A stretch of DNA of 54,383 bases from CAZZKG01 sp964654825 (GCA_964654825.1 CAZZKG010000019.1:1-54383), one strand, 5' to 3'; positions 24,908 to 34,518 are shown, counted from the stretch's first letter. Translations and numbers: made by a program. Notes: generated from the sequence alone by a model not told the origin.

Positions 24908-27532
24908 TCATGACCCCTTTCTGAGCAACTGCGTAACGATCCCGGGTACAGCCGAGAGGGCGTCTCCGATCTTCTCGGTATATTTGCCCCCTGCCTGCGC
25001 CATCCGTGGTTTCCCACCGCCACCGCCGCCAGCGATACTGCTCACTTCTCTGATGATGTCTCCCGCCGACATCCCCCTGTGCTCGACGAGATCATCAGTG
25101 ACGGTCGCAACGAAAATGGCTTTCCCCTCAGACTCGGCACCAAGGACAACGATGCCGCTCTTTACTCTCGTCCGGAAATGATCGGCGATTTCTCTGAGAG
25201 ATTCGATGTCAGCCGCGGTGATCTTTTTCGTGAGAATTCTGATCCCGTTGACTTCTTGGACATCCTCACCTCCAGCGGAATCACCTCCCAGAGCTGCCTC
25301 TTTCTGGGCCCGTTTCAGCTCACGTCTCAGGCTTTTGTTCTCCCCGAGAAGTGATGCCACCCTTCTGGGTATTTCCTGCTCCCTCACCTTGAGCGTTTCA
25401 CCCAGATCTTCAACGAGCCGCTTGAACGAGTGAACCTGCCGGAGCACTCCCCGGCCGGTCAACGCTTCGATCCTCCTCACACCGAGGGAAATGCTGCCCT
25501 CGGAAATGATGTGAATAATGCCTATCTCCCCGGTTGAAGATACATGAGTTCCACCACATAATTCAAGACTTATTTCATCAACCTGGACTACCCTCACGAC
25601 ATCGGTGTACTTCTCACCGAAGAATGCGAGTGCACCCAGGTCCTTCGCTTCATCGAGACCGGTGTACAGCCAATCCACCGTCAGATTGCTCATGACCCAG
25701 TCATTCACCATATCTTCTATTGAGTCGAGTATCCCCGGTGTAAGTGCTTCGTAGTGTGTGAAATCGAACCTGAGTCTGTCCGGCGCTACGAGTGAACCGG
25801 ATTGCTGCACGTGAGGGCCAAGCGTCTCCCTGAGAGCGGCGTGCAGCAGGTGCGTGGCGGTGTGAGCGCGTTCCATTGAAGATCTTCGCGACAGGTCCAC
25901 ATCCGCTCTGACTGTATCTCCCTTTCTGATGAATCCCTGTTCAACAGTCCCGGTGAGGATTACGGTTTCAGGATCCATCCTCGTGGCGGTCTCGATCTTT
26001 ACACTGAAATTACTGCCTCTGAGTTCACCCGAATCACCCCCTTGTCCCCCCCCTTCACCATAGAACGGATTGGGATCGATGACGATCGATACCTGTGTCC
26101 CCTTCGATGCCTCACCGACCTCACTGTTTTCAACTCCGAGATATGTCACGGTAGCCTCAACGGATGTTGTCTGGTAACCGACGAATTCGGAAGAAGGAGA
26201 GCCGGGCCCTTCCTGATCATCCTGCGATGCCCTTGCACCTCTCGCCTTCTTCCGCTGTTCTTCGAGACAGGTGTCGAATCCGTCTACATCTACTTTCATC
26301 CCTTTCTCCTCGGCCATGATCATGGTTAGGTCCAGAGGAAAACCATACGTATCGTACAGAACGAAAGCTCTCTCACCGGGAACGATCCTCTCTCCTTCTT
26401 TCTGCAGTTGTGATGAGACCGACTCGAACAGGTTGATACCAAGCGTCAACGTCTCCTGGAAACGCTCTTCCTCTGCCCGGACAACTGCTTTTACCTGTTC
26501 CTGCCTCTCCTGGAGCTCTCGGTACTGATCACCCATAGCACTCACGACCTGGTCTACGAGCAAGTGCAGAAATGATTCTTCGAGGCCTAGCAGCCTACCG
26601 TGACGGGCCGCTCTTCTCAAAATACGCCTGATGACGTAACCCCTGCCCTCGTTCGATGGCATGACACCATCCGTCAGTGCGAAGGTGAGAGCTCTGGAGT
26701 GATCCGCAATAACCCGAAAGCTCACCCGGTTCTCTTCATACGAAACTCCGCTCAGTTTTTCCGTCTCCCGGATCACCGGCATCATGATGTCGATCTCAAA
26801 GTTGGAAGGGCTGCCCTGGAGCACGCTCGATATTCGTTCCAGTCCCATCCCGGTATCGATAGATGGTTTTGGAAGTGACGAAACGGTTCCGTCCAGGTTT
26901 TTATTGTACTGCATGAACACGAGGTTCCAGAGCTCGAGATACCGGTCGCATTCACACCCGACCGTACAAGTGGGTCTGCCGCAACCTGAGGACTCACCCA
27001 TATCGAGGCCTATCTCGGAACAGGGTCCACATGGACCAGTCTCGCCCATACTCCAGAAATTGTCCTTTTTGCCCAGGCGGTGTATCCTGTCTTCGGAGAA
27101 GCCGGTGATCTTCTTCCAGCAGGCCAGCGCCTCGTCATCCTCCTCGAAGACGGAAATCCAGATCCGATCCCGGGGTAACGAGAGCGCCTGTGTGAGAAAC
27201 TCCCAGCCGAAGAGAATTGCGTCTTCCTTGAAATAGTCACCAAATGAAAAATTGCCGAGCATTTCGAAAAAGGTGAGGTGCCTGTTCGTCTTCCCGACAT
27301 TTTCGAGGTCGTTATGTTTGCCTCCGGCTCTCAGGCACTTCTGAGAACTCACCGCTCTCGAGAATTCACGTGTTTCAGATCCGAGGAAAACACCTTTGAA
27401 CTGGTTCATACCGGCGTTGGCGAAGAGAAGAGTCGGGTCTTCAGCAGGAACAAGGGATGAGCTCGGAACAGTCACATGCCCTCGTTCTTCGAAGTATTTC
27501 AGAAAACCCGACCGAATTTCAGAGCTCTTCAC
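24908..27532 (-). CDS. alaS: Alanyl-tRNA synthetase
   Basis: 874-aa class II synthetase, normal length. The start is GTG 27532 (VKSSEIRSGF), with GGAGGTG 6 nt upstream; an upstream ATG at 27568 would add a stretch foreign to the family. Domains: catalytic core 1-~440 ('FANAGMNQFKGVFLG', 'RRILRRAARHGRLLG'), editing domain with 'HTATHLLHAALR' and 'CGGTHVSSTGEIG', then the DHHA1 C-terminal domain ending 'IAGGGGGGKPRMAQAGG'. It loads tRNA-Ala and clears Ser/Gly mischarges. It overlaps the recX end by 14 nt. Confidence 0.97.
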   Translation of the reverse strand: MKSSEIRSGFLKYFEERGHVTVPSSSLVPAEDPTLLFANAGMNQFKGVFLGSETREFSRAVSSQKCLRAGGKHNDLENVGKTNRHLTFFEMLGNFSFGDYFKEDAILFGWEFLTQALSLPRDRIWISVFEEDDEALACWKKITGFSEDRIHRLGKKDNFWSMGETGPCGPCSEIGLDMGESSGCGRPTCTVGCECDRYLELWNLVFMQYNKNLDGTVSSLPKPSIDTGMGLERISSVLQGSPSNFEIDIMMPVIRETEKLSGVSYEENRVSFRVIADHSRALTFALTDGVMPSNEGRGYVIRRILRRAARHGRLLGLEESFLHLLVDQVVSAMGDQYRELQERQEQVKAVVRAEEERFQETLTLGINLFESVSSQLQKEGERIVPGERAFVLYDTYGFPLDLTMIMAEEKGMKVDVDGFDTCLEEQRKKARGARASQDDQEGPGSPSSEFVGYQTTSVEATVTYLGVENSEVGEASKGTQVSIVIDPNPFYGEGGGQGGDSGELRGSNFSVKIETATRMDPETVILTGTVEQGFIRKGDTVRADVDLSRRSSMERAHTATHLLHAALRETLGPHVQQSGSLVAPDRLRFDFTHYEALTPGILDSIEDMVNDWVMSNLTVDWLYTGLDEAKDLGALAFFGEKYTDVVRVVQVDEISLELCGGTHVSSTGEIGIIHIISEGSISLGVRRIEALTGRGVLRQVHSFKRLVEDLGETLKVREQEIPRRVASLLGENKSLRRELKRAQKEAALGGDSAGGEDVQEVNGIRILTKKITAADIESLREIADHFRTRVKSGIVVLGAESEGKAIFVATVTDDLVEHRGMSAGDIIREVSSIAGGGGGGKPRMAQAGGKYTEKIGDALSAVPGIVTQLLRKGS

Positions 27533-28028
27533 GGTGCACCTCCACTTCGACCGGTTCCGATATCTCATCCAGTTCGTCCATTAGCTCTCTCACCAGGTGA
27601 GGATCGAACCCGCGACGTATCATCAAACCGGCAACACGCCTTCGCCTGCTGAGGTCACATGTCCGTCCCGAAAGTTCCCGATCGAGGACCTTCCGGGCGA
27701 GGTCTCTCTCTTCAATACCCAGGTCGTTCATCACCGAATTTACCACGGCCAGAGCATCCGTTCTAGAGAGTCCCTTCCTGCCTAAGAGAGATACAAGTCC
27801 ACCCGGCCCCATCGGTTTCGAACGTAACCTCTGCTCGACCAGACTGGTTGCAAAACGTACATCATTGATGAAATTCCTGGCCTTCAGTTCGCCGATGACC
27901 TGGCGGGAAAGATCTTTCTGATACTTTCTCTCAAGAAGCTTGTCGAGAAGTTCCTTTTCCGAATGATCCCTCAGGGACAGGAGCTCGAGTGCTTTATCCC
28001 TGATTCTCGAAATGTCATATTCTGCCAT
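27519..28028 (-). CDS. recX: Recombination regulator RecX
   Basis: 169-aa three-helix-repeat protein. 'ALELLSLRDHSEKELLDKLLE' and 'FINDVRFATSLVEQRLRSKPMGP' are typical of RecX. It binds RecA filaments and limits recombinase activity. It lies downstream of recA with a terminator hairpin between, and its ribosome site is weak, so its level is likely kept well below RecA. It is followed by overlapping alaS, the same recA-recX-alaS order as in many bacteria. Confidence 0.92.
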   Translation of the reverse strand: MAEYDISRIRDKALELLSLRDHSEKELLDKLLERKYQKDLSRQVIGELKARNFINDVRFATSLVEQRLRSKPMGPGGLVSLLGRKGLSRTDALAVVNSVMNDLGIEERDLARKVLDRELSGRTCDLSRRRRVAGLMIRRGFDPHLVRELMDELDEISEPVEVEVHREEL

Positions 28029-28042
28029 AATTTATATCACCC

Positions 28043-28067
28043 AAAAAAAAACCTGCAACAGCAGGCT
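28043..28067 (-). terminator. Rho-independent terminator between recA and recX
   Basis: On the minus strand CCTGC (28065-28061), a TGTT loop and GCAGG (28056-28052) are followed by nine T. The short stem suggests partial termination, so that recX is expressed by read-through as in E. coli. Confidence 0.7.
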
Positions 28068-28138
28068 TTCCACCCCGGGAACGTTCTCCTTTCCATACCT
28101 CTCGCGAGGAGTGGGTACAGTGCGAATTCCATGTCGTA

Positions 28139-29206
28139 TCAGGAACCTTCCCTGCTCTCGTCTTCCCTGCCAGTCTCCTCTTCGGGGCGGGGATGGCGCT
28201 TGTCCCTGATCGCCGTCTCGATAGCAAGGAGCATTTCTCCGTTTTCCTTGAGAAATTTCTTCGCGTTTTCTCGTCCCTGCCCGATTCTCTCATTGTTGTA
28301 GGAATACCAGGATCCGCTCTTCTCGATGACGCTGTCGATGACCCCCTGATCGAGCAAAGTGCCCTCGTAGGATATTCCCTGACCGAACATAATGTCGAAC
28401 TCGGCCTGCCTGAATGGTGGGGCCACCTTATTTTTCACCACTTTCACGCGGGTGAGATTACCCGTTACTTCCTGACCCTCTTTGATTGCTGCTATTCTCC
28501 TGATATCGAGACGAAGTGACGAATAGAATTTGAGGGCTCGGCCACCTGTCGTCGTTTCGGGACTCCCGAACATGACACCGATCTTCTCTCTGATCTGATT
28601 GATAAAAACGACTGCCGTCTTCGAACGATGGATTGCGGCCGTCAGCTTTCTCAATGCCTGAGACATGAGCCGTGCCTGAAGACCGACATGGGAGTCACCC
28701 ATATCACCCTCGATCTCAGCCCTTGGAACCAGAGCTGCCACCGAATCGATCACGATCACATCGACTGCACCACTGCGCACGAGCATCTCGGTGATGTCGA
28801 GCGCCTGCTCCCCGGTGTCGGGTTGTGACACCAGCAGATCATCGACATTCACACCCACATTTCTCGCATAATCAGCGTCGAGCGCGTGCTCCGCATCGAT
28901 AAAAGCGGCAATACCCCCACCCTTCTGTGCGTTTGCGATGATGTGGAGTGTCAGGGTCGTTTTACCCGAGGACTCGGGCCCGAACACTTCGGTGACTCTA
29001 CCCCGCGGGATACCCCCGATCCCAACGGCAATGTCGAGGTTGAACGCCCCCGTAGAGATAGCATCAATGGGCAGATTGACCTCGTCCGAGCCAAGCCGCA
29101 TGATCGCACCCTTACCATACTGCCGCTCGATCTGAGTGATGGCCAACCCGAGCGATTTTTCTTTGTCTTCGCTGTTGATCACAACAGGCGACTTCTTGTT
29201 GAGCAT
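28139..29206 (-). CDS. recA: Recombinase RecA
   Basis: 355-aa recombinase. Walker A 'GPESSGKTTL', 'AFIDAEHALD', L1/L2 region 'MGDSHVGLQARLMSQALRKL' and 'FINQIREKIGVMFGSPE', and an acidic C-terminal tail. Start ATG 29206 follows GGAGGGG by 7 nt; an in-frame ATG at 29233 has no ribosome site and lies within the leader. Homologous recombination, SOS co-protease. No LexA-type operator is evident next to its promoter, so SOS control cannot be claimed. Confidence 0.98.
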   Translation of the reverse strand: MLNKKSPVVINSEDKEKSLGLAITQIERQYGKGAIMRLGSDEVNLPIDAISTGAFNLDIAVGIGGIPRGRVTEVFGPESSGKTTLTLHIIANAQKGGGIAAFIDAEHALDADYARNVGVNVDDLLVSQPDTGEQALDITEMLVRSGAVDVIVIDSVAALVPRAEIEGDMGDSHVGLQARLMSQALRKLTAAIHRSKTAVVFINQIREKIGVMFGSPETTTGGRALKFYSSLRLDIRRIAAIKEGQEVTGNLTRVKVVKNKVAPPFRQAEFDIMFGQGISYEGTLLDQGVIDSVIEKSGSWYSYNNERIGQGRENAKKFLKENGEMLLAIETAIRDKRHPRPEEETGREDESREGS

Positions 29207-29248
29207 ACCAATCCCCTCCTCATTACCACACATACCCGATTTTTTAGC

Positions 29249-29277
29249 AATTTACCGATCAGTCCATTTTATGTCAA
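29249..29277 (-). promoter_or_regulatory. Sigma-70 promoter of recA
   Basis: The minus strand reads TTGACA, 17 nt, TAAATT. The -35 box overlaps the last codons of the upstream TPR gene. The predicted start is near 29242, giving a 36-nt leader. Confidence 0.8.
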
Positions 29278-30747
29278 GGACAATTGTTTCACCTTCTCGA
29301 GTTCGAGTTCGACCATACCCAGCATGTAATCCAGCTTGAGTTCCAGAACGAGATCTCGAGCCTGGCTCAGATATCTCAACGCCTCCAGTCTGCTCCCGTA
29401 ATCATCGAAAACCTCGGAAATGAACTTACCGGCACAGATGAGTGTTTTCGCCCGCTCATACTTCTCCCCGATAGAACGTAGCGAATCGATACCCTGAGAG
29501 AAATATGTCCTGGCCCTCTCATCATCACCAAGGAGGCTGTAGGCCATACCGAACACCCGGAATACCACGCCTTCCTCGAACCTGTCGCCGAGTCTGAGGG
29601 ATACATCCCAGGATTTCTGACAGAGTGAAAGTGCTTTTCTGCCTTCACCCTGTTTGACTCTCACCTCGGCGAACCTTCGGTAGATCTCGTTGATGAGATC
29701 TCCACCCGGCGCGATTTCTCTGGCGATTTTGAGAGCTCTGATGTACCGGCTTTCTGCCTCGGGAATATCTTCCATGTCGAAGGCCAGTTCTCCGAGGAAT
29801 TCCTCGGTTAGTGCAAGCTCTCGCCTGTAATTTTTATCTACGGCGATGGCTTCGGCCATCTCGTACAATTCCCTGGCCTGATCCCACTCTCTCTTCACCT
29901 GATGGAGGTTGCCGAGGCAGATGTAGCGTCGTGCTTTGGAGAGATAGTCACCGAGGACTTTGAAGATGTTCAGACTTTGCTCATTATGCTTCTTCGCAAG
30001 AGCCCAGTTTCCGAGCATGAAGTGTATCGTCCCGAGATTTGCCGAGATTGCACCGACAAGACGTACCATTTCATGCTTCTCCGCGAGGTCGCGGGCTTCT
30101 TCCAGGAGGTTGATACACCTGTCCCACTCTGCGGAGATGAAATAGAGCTGTGCCATTCTGTTCATGACGCTGGCCATCTCCGCACCGTTCTCGAGTCTTT
30201 GAAAGGTGGCGAGAGACTGTGCAAAACTCGTGAAGGCCGAGGCGACATCTCCGGTGAGTAGTTGTATCTGACCAAGATATTTGAAGGCTCTCGATGCTTC
30301 CTCATCCGCATCACGATCCTCGAAAAGCTGGATCGCCATCCTGCACTCCCGATCTGCCTCGTCATAAGAACCGAGCTGTGAATGGATGTGCGCGGCGAGA
30401 GTGTGAAGCCGCCCGAGTTCGAGGGATATCGATGACACCTCGGGCACCATCAGCTTCCTGGTGTTTTCGAGTTCTTGGAGAGCACTGGAATATTCGCCCT
30501 GCTCGCAGAGACATTCGATGATCTGTCTGTTGATCTCTGACTTTTTGGAAAGACCGAATCCTATGGGAGGGAGCTTTTCGAGCGCCTTCCCGTAGCACCC
30601 TATTGCTTTCTCATACTCGTGTCCATACCTGTGTTTCTGTGCCAGGGAAACGTTCTCCTCAATCCTTTCCCCGGCCCAGACAGAGGGTTCGGACAGGTAC
30701 TTCTGATCCTTTCCGAATCCTTTCAGTTTGCGGGAAACTTTTGCCAT
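29269..30747 (-). CDS. Soluble TPR-repeat protein
   Basis: 492-aa protein built almost entirely of TPR units (roughly nine to ten pairs of helices from residue 40 onward), of the MalT/Rap-like type with about 40-residue spacing. For example 'EASRAFKYLGQIQLLTGDVA' and 'GAISANLGTIHFMLGNWALA'. No signal peptide, membrane segment, DNA-binding or enzymatic domain is visible, so it should be a cytoplasmic protein-protein interaction scaffold. ATG 30747 has GGAG about 8 nt upstream. It lies 28 nt downstream of the small secreted-protein gene and ends at the recA promoter. Partner unknown. Confidence 0.8.
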   Translation of the reverse strand: MAKVSRKLKGFGKDQKYLSEPSVWAGERIEENVSLAQKHRYGHEYEKAIGCYGKALEKLPPIGFGLSKKSEINRQIIECLCEQGEYSSALQELENTRKLMVPEVSSISLELGRLHTLAAHIHSQLGSYDEADRECRMAIQLFEDRDADEEASRAFKYLGQIQLLTGDVASAFTSFAQSLATFQRLENGAEMASVMNRMAQLYFISAEWDRCINLLEEARDLAEKHEMVRLVGAISANLGTIHFMLGNWALAKKHNEQSLNIFKVLGDYLSKARRYICLGNLHQVKREWDQARELYEMAEAIAVDKNYRRELALTEEFLGELAFDMEDIPEAESRYIRALKIAREIAPGGDLINEIYRRFAEVRVKQGEGRKALSLCQKSWDVSLRLGDRFEEGVVFRVFGMAYSLLGDDERARTYFSQGIDSLRSIGEKYERAKTLICAGKFISEVFDDYGSRLEALRYLSQARDLVLELKLDYMLGMVELELEKVKQLSLT

Positions 30748-30775
30748 AGTAAATGCTCCAGTCCAGGATTTGAGG

Positions 30776-31114
30776 CTAAAGATGAAGAAAATAGAAAAAG
30801 GGGAAAAGCTCCCTGATATAGCTCCTCCTACTGGGAGAGAAAAAACCTGAAGATCTCACCTCTACAGGAGAATATCTGCTAGGCTGCCTTTCGACACCGG
30901 GTCGATAGGAATCGACAGAGTTCCACCGGAACTGATCCCTAATAACCGAATTGTCGGTGGGACTGCTGTCATTATAGTACGGGACAGCGGTGTTGTCTAC
31001 TTCCCAGGGTCTTCCCAGCTTGTGAATCTTTACCTGAGCACTCATACTCCCCGCTGAGAGCGTAAGGAGCACTGTGGCGAAGAGTGCGGTAGCGAGAACG
31101 AATTTCTTTGACAT
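30776..31114 (-). CDS. Small secreted protein, unknown function
   Basis: 112-aa exported protein. The signal peptide ends SMSA|QVKI (A26|Q27), so the mature form would start with Gln. The mature part is short, basic and Ser/Tyr/Pro-rich ('RPGVERQPSRYSPVEVRSSG') and ends in a hydrophobic 'LFPFFYFLHL'. ATG 31114 follows GAGGGGG by 6 nt. I do not recognise a family, and the odd C-terminus may mean a frameshifted end. It has an unusually structured leader upstream (31186-31289). Confidence 0.55.
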   Translation of the reverse strand: MSKKFVLATALFATVLLTLSAGSMSAQVKIHKLGRPWEVDNTAVPYYNDSSPTDNSVIRDQFRWNSVDSYRPGVERQPSRYSPVEVRSSGFFSPSRRSYIRELFPFFYFLHL

Positions 31115-31185
31115 CGTGAACCCCCTCTGTGGTGATCATGAAGTGTACGGATCACAAAACGGTGAAAACAAACCATTTCCTTTGC

Positions 31186-31289
31186 AGGCACCTCCTTCTT
31201 GTTAATGCTGCACCGGACCCCTGAGGCATCTTATATGCCACCCGGTGCCTCGTGGTGAACCACCGCATATCACGGTGTCCTACAGGGTC
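31186..31289 (-). promoter_or_regulatory. Structured leader RNA candidate upstream of a small secreted-protein gene
   Basis: On the minus strand GACCCTG (31289-31283) pairs with CAGGGGTC (31223-31216, one bulge), enclosing CACCG/CGGTG, GTGGT/ACCAC and GGCAT/ATGCC hairpins. A 7-bp helix GCACCGG (31248-31242) with CCGGTGC (31216-31210) competes with AGGCACC (31250-31244) pairing to GGTGCCT (31192-31186). The latter would bury an AAGGAGG sequence at 31197-31191. Such mutually exclusive helices are typical of riboswitch-like switches. It matches no ligand class I can name. Confidence 0.4.
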
Positions 31290-31377
31290 TTCTCGATTTA
31301 TTCGAAAAATAGCTTCCCTGTCGATTCTCAGTCTGTACGTTTCATGCAACGAAAATAACTTGTAAATTCGTCATGTT

Positions 31378-32457
31378 TCACGATATTCGGCCACTTTTTA
31401 CGGTAGGGACGATGATCTCTGTCTGCGTCAGCGCGTGTTCGATGCCTGATCTCACCACATCGAGATTCGTAACCGCTCTCACCCGGGTCGTACCGACCGG
31501 GAGAAGGAGAACCCCCGATTCAGCCAGTATATCGCAGAACCGGGAAGCGGTTATGCCGAGGCCGTGTATGTCGAATATCACTATGTTGGTATCGACCGTC
31601 CGTGGATTAATTTCGATACCGGAGATCGAAGCAAGTCCATCCGCAAGCAGTCGGGCGTTTTCGTGATCCTCGGCGAGCCTGTCGACATTGTTCTCGAGCG
31701 CATAGATCCCTGCGGCAGCGATAATCCCGACCTGCCGCATCCCCCCACCGAGTGTTTTCCTCACGAGAAGCGCCTTTTCGATATCAGCTTTCGTTCCGGC
31801 CAGGCAGGACCCGATCGGCGCACCGAGCCCCTTCGAAAGGCAGATTGAAACTGTGTCGGCAAGAGCCGCATACTGAGAGACCGGTATCCCCGTCGCAATG
31901 GAAGCATTAAAAAGCCGGGCTCCGTCGAGGTGTACCCGGACACCCCGTTCTCCCGCGAATCTGTAAAGCCTCTTCATCTCTTCGATCGGGTAGATCCTCC
32001 CCCCGGCCATGTTGTGGGTGTTCTCGATGCAGAGGAGGGCGGTTCTCCTTCGATGCAGGTGTCCTCCACAATAAGCGGATTCGACTTCCTCGAAGGGAAT
32101 TACTCCGCCGTCTCCTCTCACAGCACGAAGTATAACACCGGACAGGAAGCCCGGTGCACCCACCTCATTGATACTCATGTGAGCAGACTCCTCAACGATT
32201 ACCTCTTCCCCGGGGGACGTCTGGATCGACAGAGCGATCTGGTTGGTCTGTGTGCCGCTGGAGCAGTAGAGAGCCGCTTCCTTCCCGAGTTTCTCCGCAA
32301 TCATCTCCTGGAGCCTGATCACAGTCGGGTCATCACCCAGTACGTCATCCCCCACTTCCGCCTCTGCGATTACACGGCGCATCGCCGGTGAAGGGCGGGT
32401 CACCGTATCACTTCTCAAGTCAACGATACCTGAACCATATGTGCCGGGATCGAACAC
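31378..32457 (-). CDS. ltaE: Low-specificity L-threonine aldolase
   Basis: 359-aa PLP enzyme of the beta-eliminating lyase family. 'VDLRSDTVTRPSPAMRR', 'GDDVLGDDPTV', 'CSSGTQTNQIAL', 'HLDGARLFNA' (D178) and the Schiff-base lysine K209 in 'SICLSKGLGAPIGS' are all present. It cleaves L-threonine or allo-threonine to glycine and acetaldehyde in the cytoplasm. Start GTG 32457 after TAGGTG, 8 nt from the stop of the upstream lamin-tail gene, so it is co-transcribed with a surface protein, an unusual pairing with no evident functional logic. Confidence 0.92.
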   Translation of the reverse strand: MFDPGTYGSGIVDLRSDTVTRPSPAMRRVIAEAEVGDDVLGDDPTVIRLQEMIAEKLGKEAALYCSSGTQTNQIALSIQTSPGEEVIVEESAHMSINEVGAPGFLSGVILRAVRGDGGVIPFEEVESAYCGGHLHRRRTALLCIENTHNMAGGRIYPIEEMKRLYRFAGERGVRVHLDGARLFNASIATGIPVSQYAALADTVSICLSKGLGAPIGSCLAGTKADIEKALLVRKTLGGGMRQVGIIAAAGIYALENNVDRLAEDHENARLLADGLASISGIEINPRTVDTNIVIFDIHGLGITASRFCDILAESGVLLLPVGTTRVRAVTNLDVVRSGIEHALTQTEIIVPTVKSGRIS

Positions 32458-32465
32458 GAGTACAC

Positions 32466-34466
32466 CTACCGCATCAAAACCATTTTCCTGCTCAGTTTCA
32501 CCAGAATCTGTCCCGTTTCGGAGTCTCTCACGAGAAGCTGGTAATAATAAGCGCCACTCCCGACTTCTTCTCCATTTTCATCCCGACCATCCCACCGTAC
32601 AGAAAATGAAGCGGGATATGCCTGCCTCTCGTATAAGCGTTTCACCATATGCCCCCTCGGGCTGAAGATGCTCACCTGGATTTCGATAGGCTCGCCGGTT
32701 CCCTCGATGTCTTCGATTTCAAACCGTATCTCCGTGTTCGGATTGAACGGATTGGGAAAGTTTTGATCCATGCTGACCGAGTATCGTTTCGGCTCCTCGA
32801 GCCCCTTCAGTGAGATGGTAACCGGCTGAGCATATTTCTCATTCTCGTTTTCACTCACGACACCGAGCAGATAATGATACGTGAGACTTGAATCAATCAT
32901 CGAGTCGACGAAACTCGTGCTGTCGGGAGGTATCAGCAGTGTATTCAGCCGGGTGAAAGTACCTGTCGCTTCGAGCGGATTCAGAGAAATATCGACAGAA
33001 CGGTAGAGATTAAACCCGGAGACATTTACGCTCTGATCGATCATCCACTCGAGAAGTATGTTTCCTTCGGCAATAGACGCCCTGAAATCCGGCACGAAGG
33101 GAGTGATCGCTTTTGTACTGTTTACAGCTCTCGGTGTACCATATGGTACAACCTCTCCTCCGACGGAAGTCCTCCAGTTGAACGCTTCGTAATCACCATG
33201 GTCGGTGATCAGCTCCATGGAAGCCCCGCGCCCTTCTGCTAACCCCGCCGGCCAGCTTGTTTCGTCCCTGTTTACCATTGCGACCACATCCCCCCACCTG
33301 TCGAGGAGGGAGAGGCGATCACCCGAATCATCAAAAACGAGAAAAACGGAATTGTCACCATATACTTCATCGGCCATGACGGGTGTTGCCTCTTCATTAT
33401 ATTCGAGAAGATAGTAGCCCCCGGCAGCAATAACTCCTTTGAGGAGGTAGACGTCCTCACCATCAGTGAGCGTCCATCCCTCGAGATTAACTTCCTGGTC
33501 GGAAGGGTCATACAGCTCGATATATTCATGGGATGCATCACCTCCCCACATGAGCTCGTTCACCAGGATACCCGGATGATTTTCACCTGACACCCGGGTC
33601 GTTTCCCACTCTCCGAGAAGCCAGGAAAGCAGATTCGAAAGCAGGGTGACCGCTTTTCGGTCTACCAGTGCACCCTCACTCCCGGTTTTTTCACAGGACA
33701 TCAGGACATCCCCCACACCGAATGCAGCTATCTTTCCGTGGCCGACCACCGATGCGGCGAGAAACGGCCACTTCTCGCCGGAGGGGAGGCCGATTGCAAA
33801 AGCTCTGGCCGATGGGTTGAGAAAGGAATCGATTCGAAGCTCATAACCGGCCGGAAGATCAAGAGCACTCACTTCCCCATGACGGCCCACCACGATCGGA
33901 TCATCGGGAAACGATGACGACACATAGCCGTCTTGAGAAGGGTGAGTAATATCCTCGAAACGAAACCCTGGATCGAGACCGGCATCGGCAAGCCCATCGA
34001 TCAGGTCATTGAGAATCTCGATCTCCACCCTGTTTTCCTGTTTCTCCAGACACGTGCCCGCGATCAGGAGTATCGAGCCGCCCTCACGAAGATAATTTAT
34101 GAGGACACGTTGTTCTTCAAAATCGATCGCTGTGAACGGAGCGGAAATAATCAGGAGGGGGGAACGAACCGGCAACTGAAAAGTCTGCTCCTCGAGTGCA
34201 AAGTTGTCCCGGAGACAACGCACGGTACGACTGAATTCTTTTCTCAGCAGAATGTCGAAGGGAGAGAAAGCTTTAACTGTATCCGACCGGGCCTCGACAC
34301 TGTCACTGTCGGAGATGTCGGTTTGCTCTTCCCGGGTAATCAGGTAATCAGATTGGCCATGAGACATGTCGAACAGAATCGCCTTTTGATCCGTGCCCAG
34401 GACACGGGGAACATACATGAGGAGAAGAATAAGAAAGAAAAGATATTTCTGAACATGTGTAAGCAT
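32466..34466 (-). CDS. Lamin-tail-domain surface protein with T9SS sorting tail
   Basis: 666-aa exported protein. The start is set at ATG 34466: a promoter -35 box overlaps the only earlier candidate (a TTG at 34547), so the longer reading cannot be translated from that message. No Shine-Dalgarno precedes the ATG; the leader is A/T-rich. Domains: signal peptide ('YLFFLILLLMYVPRVLG'), an N-terminal region with a 'LLIISAPFTAIDFEE' and 'LREGGSILLIAG' core resembling GATase-like folds, a lamin-tail domain ('ILVNELMWGGDASHEYIELY'), a fibronectin-III-like stretch, and a FlgD-like tail ('DQNFPNPFNPNTEIRF' ... 'RKMVLMR'). Probably exported by T9SS. Not an enzyme I can identify. Confidence 0.85.
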   Translation of the reverse strand: MLTHVQKYLFFLILLLMYVPRVLGTDQKAILFDMSHGQSDYLITREEQTDISDSDSVEARSDTVKAFSPFDILLRKEFSRTVRCLRDNFALEEQTFQLPVRSPLLIISAPFTAIDFEEQRVLINYLREGGSILLIAGTCLEKQENRVEIEILNDLIDGLADAGLDPGFRFEDITHPSQDGYVSSSFPDDPIVVGRHGEVSALDLPAGYELRIDSFLNPSARAFAIGLPSGEKWPFLAASVVGHGKIAAFGVGDVLMSCEKTGSEGALVDRKAVTLLSNLLSWLLGEWETTRVSGENHPGILVNELMWGGDASHEYIELYDPSDQEVNLEGWTLTDGEDVYLLKGVIAAGGYYLLEYNEEATPVMADEVYGDNSVFLVFDDSGDRLSLLDRWGDVVAMVNRDETSWPAGLAEGRGASMELITDHGDYEAFNWRTSVGGEVVPYGTPRAVNSTKAITPFVPDFRASIAEGNILLEWMIDQSVNVSGFNLYRSVDISLNPLEATGTFTRLNTLLIPPDSTSFVDSMIDSSLTYHYLLGVVSENENEKYAQPVTISLKGLEEPKRYSVSMDQNFPNPFNPNTEIRFEIEDIEGTGEPIEIQVSIFSPRGHMVKRLYERQAYPASFSVRWDGRDENGEEVGSGAYYYQLLVRDSETGQILVKLSRKMVLMR

Positions 34467-34518
34467 GATTTTTAAAAATTTAATTTTGACGAACAGACCC
34501 TCAGCGCCCCTGAATTCT

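Noticed and set aside
29207..29300. LexA/SOS box in the recA promoter
   Set aside because: No GAAC-N4-GTTC or similar palindrome is visible around the -35, -10 or start.
31042..31176. A 44-codon reading overlapping the start of the small secreted-protein gene
   Set aside because: Basic, low-complexity product with a distant ribosome site. Kept only as a possible leader peptide in the structured-leader finding.
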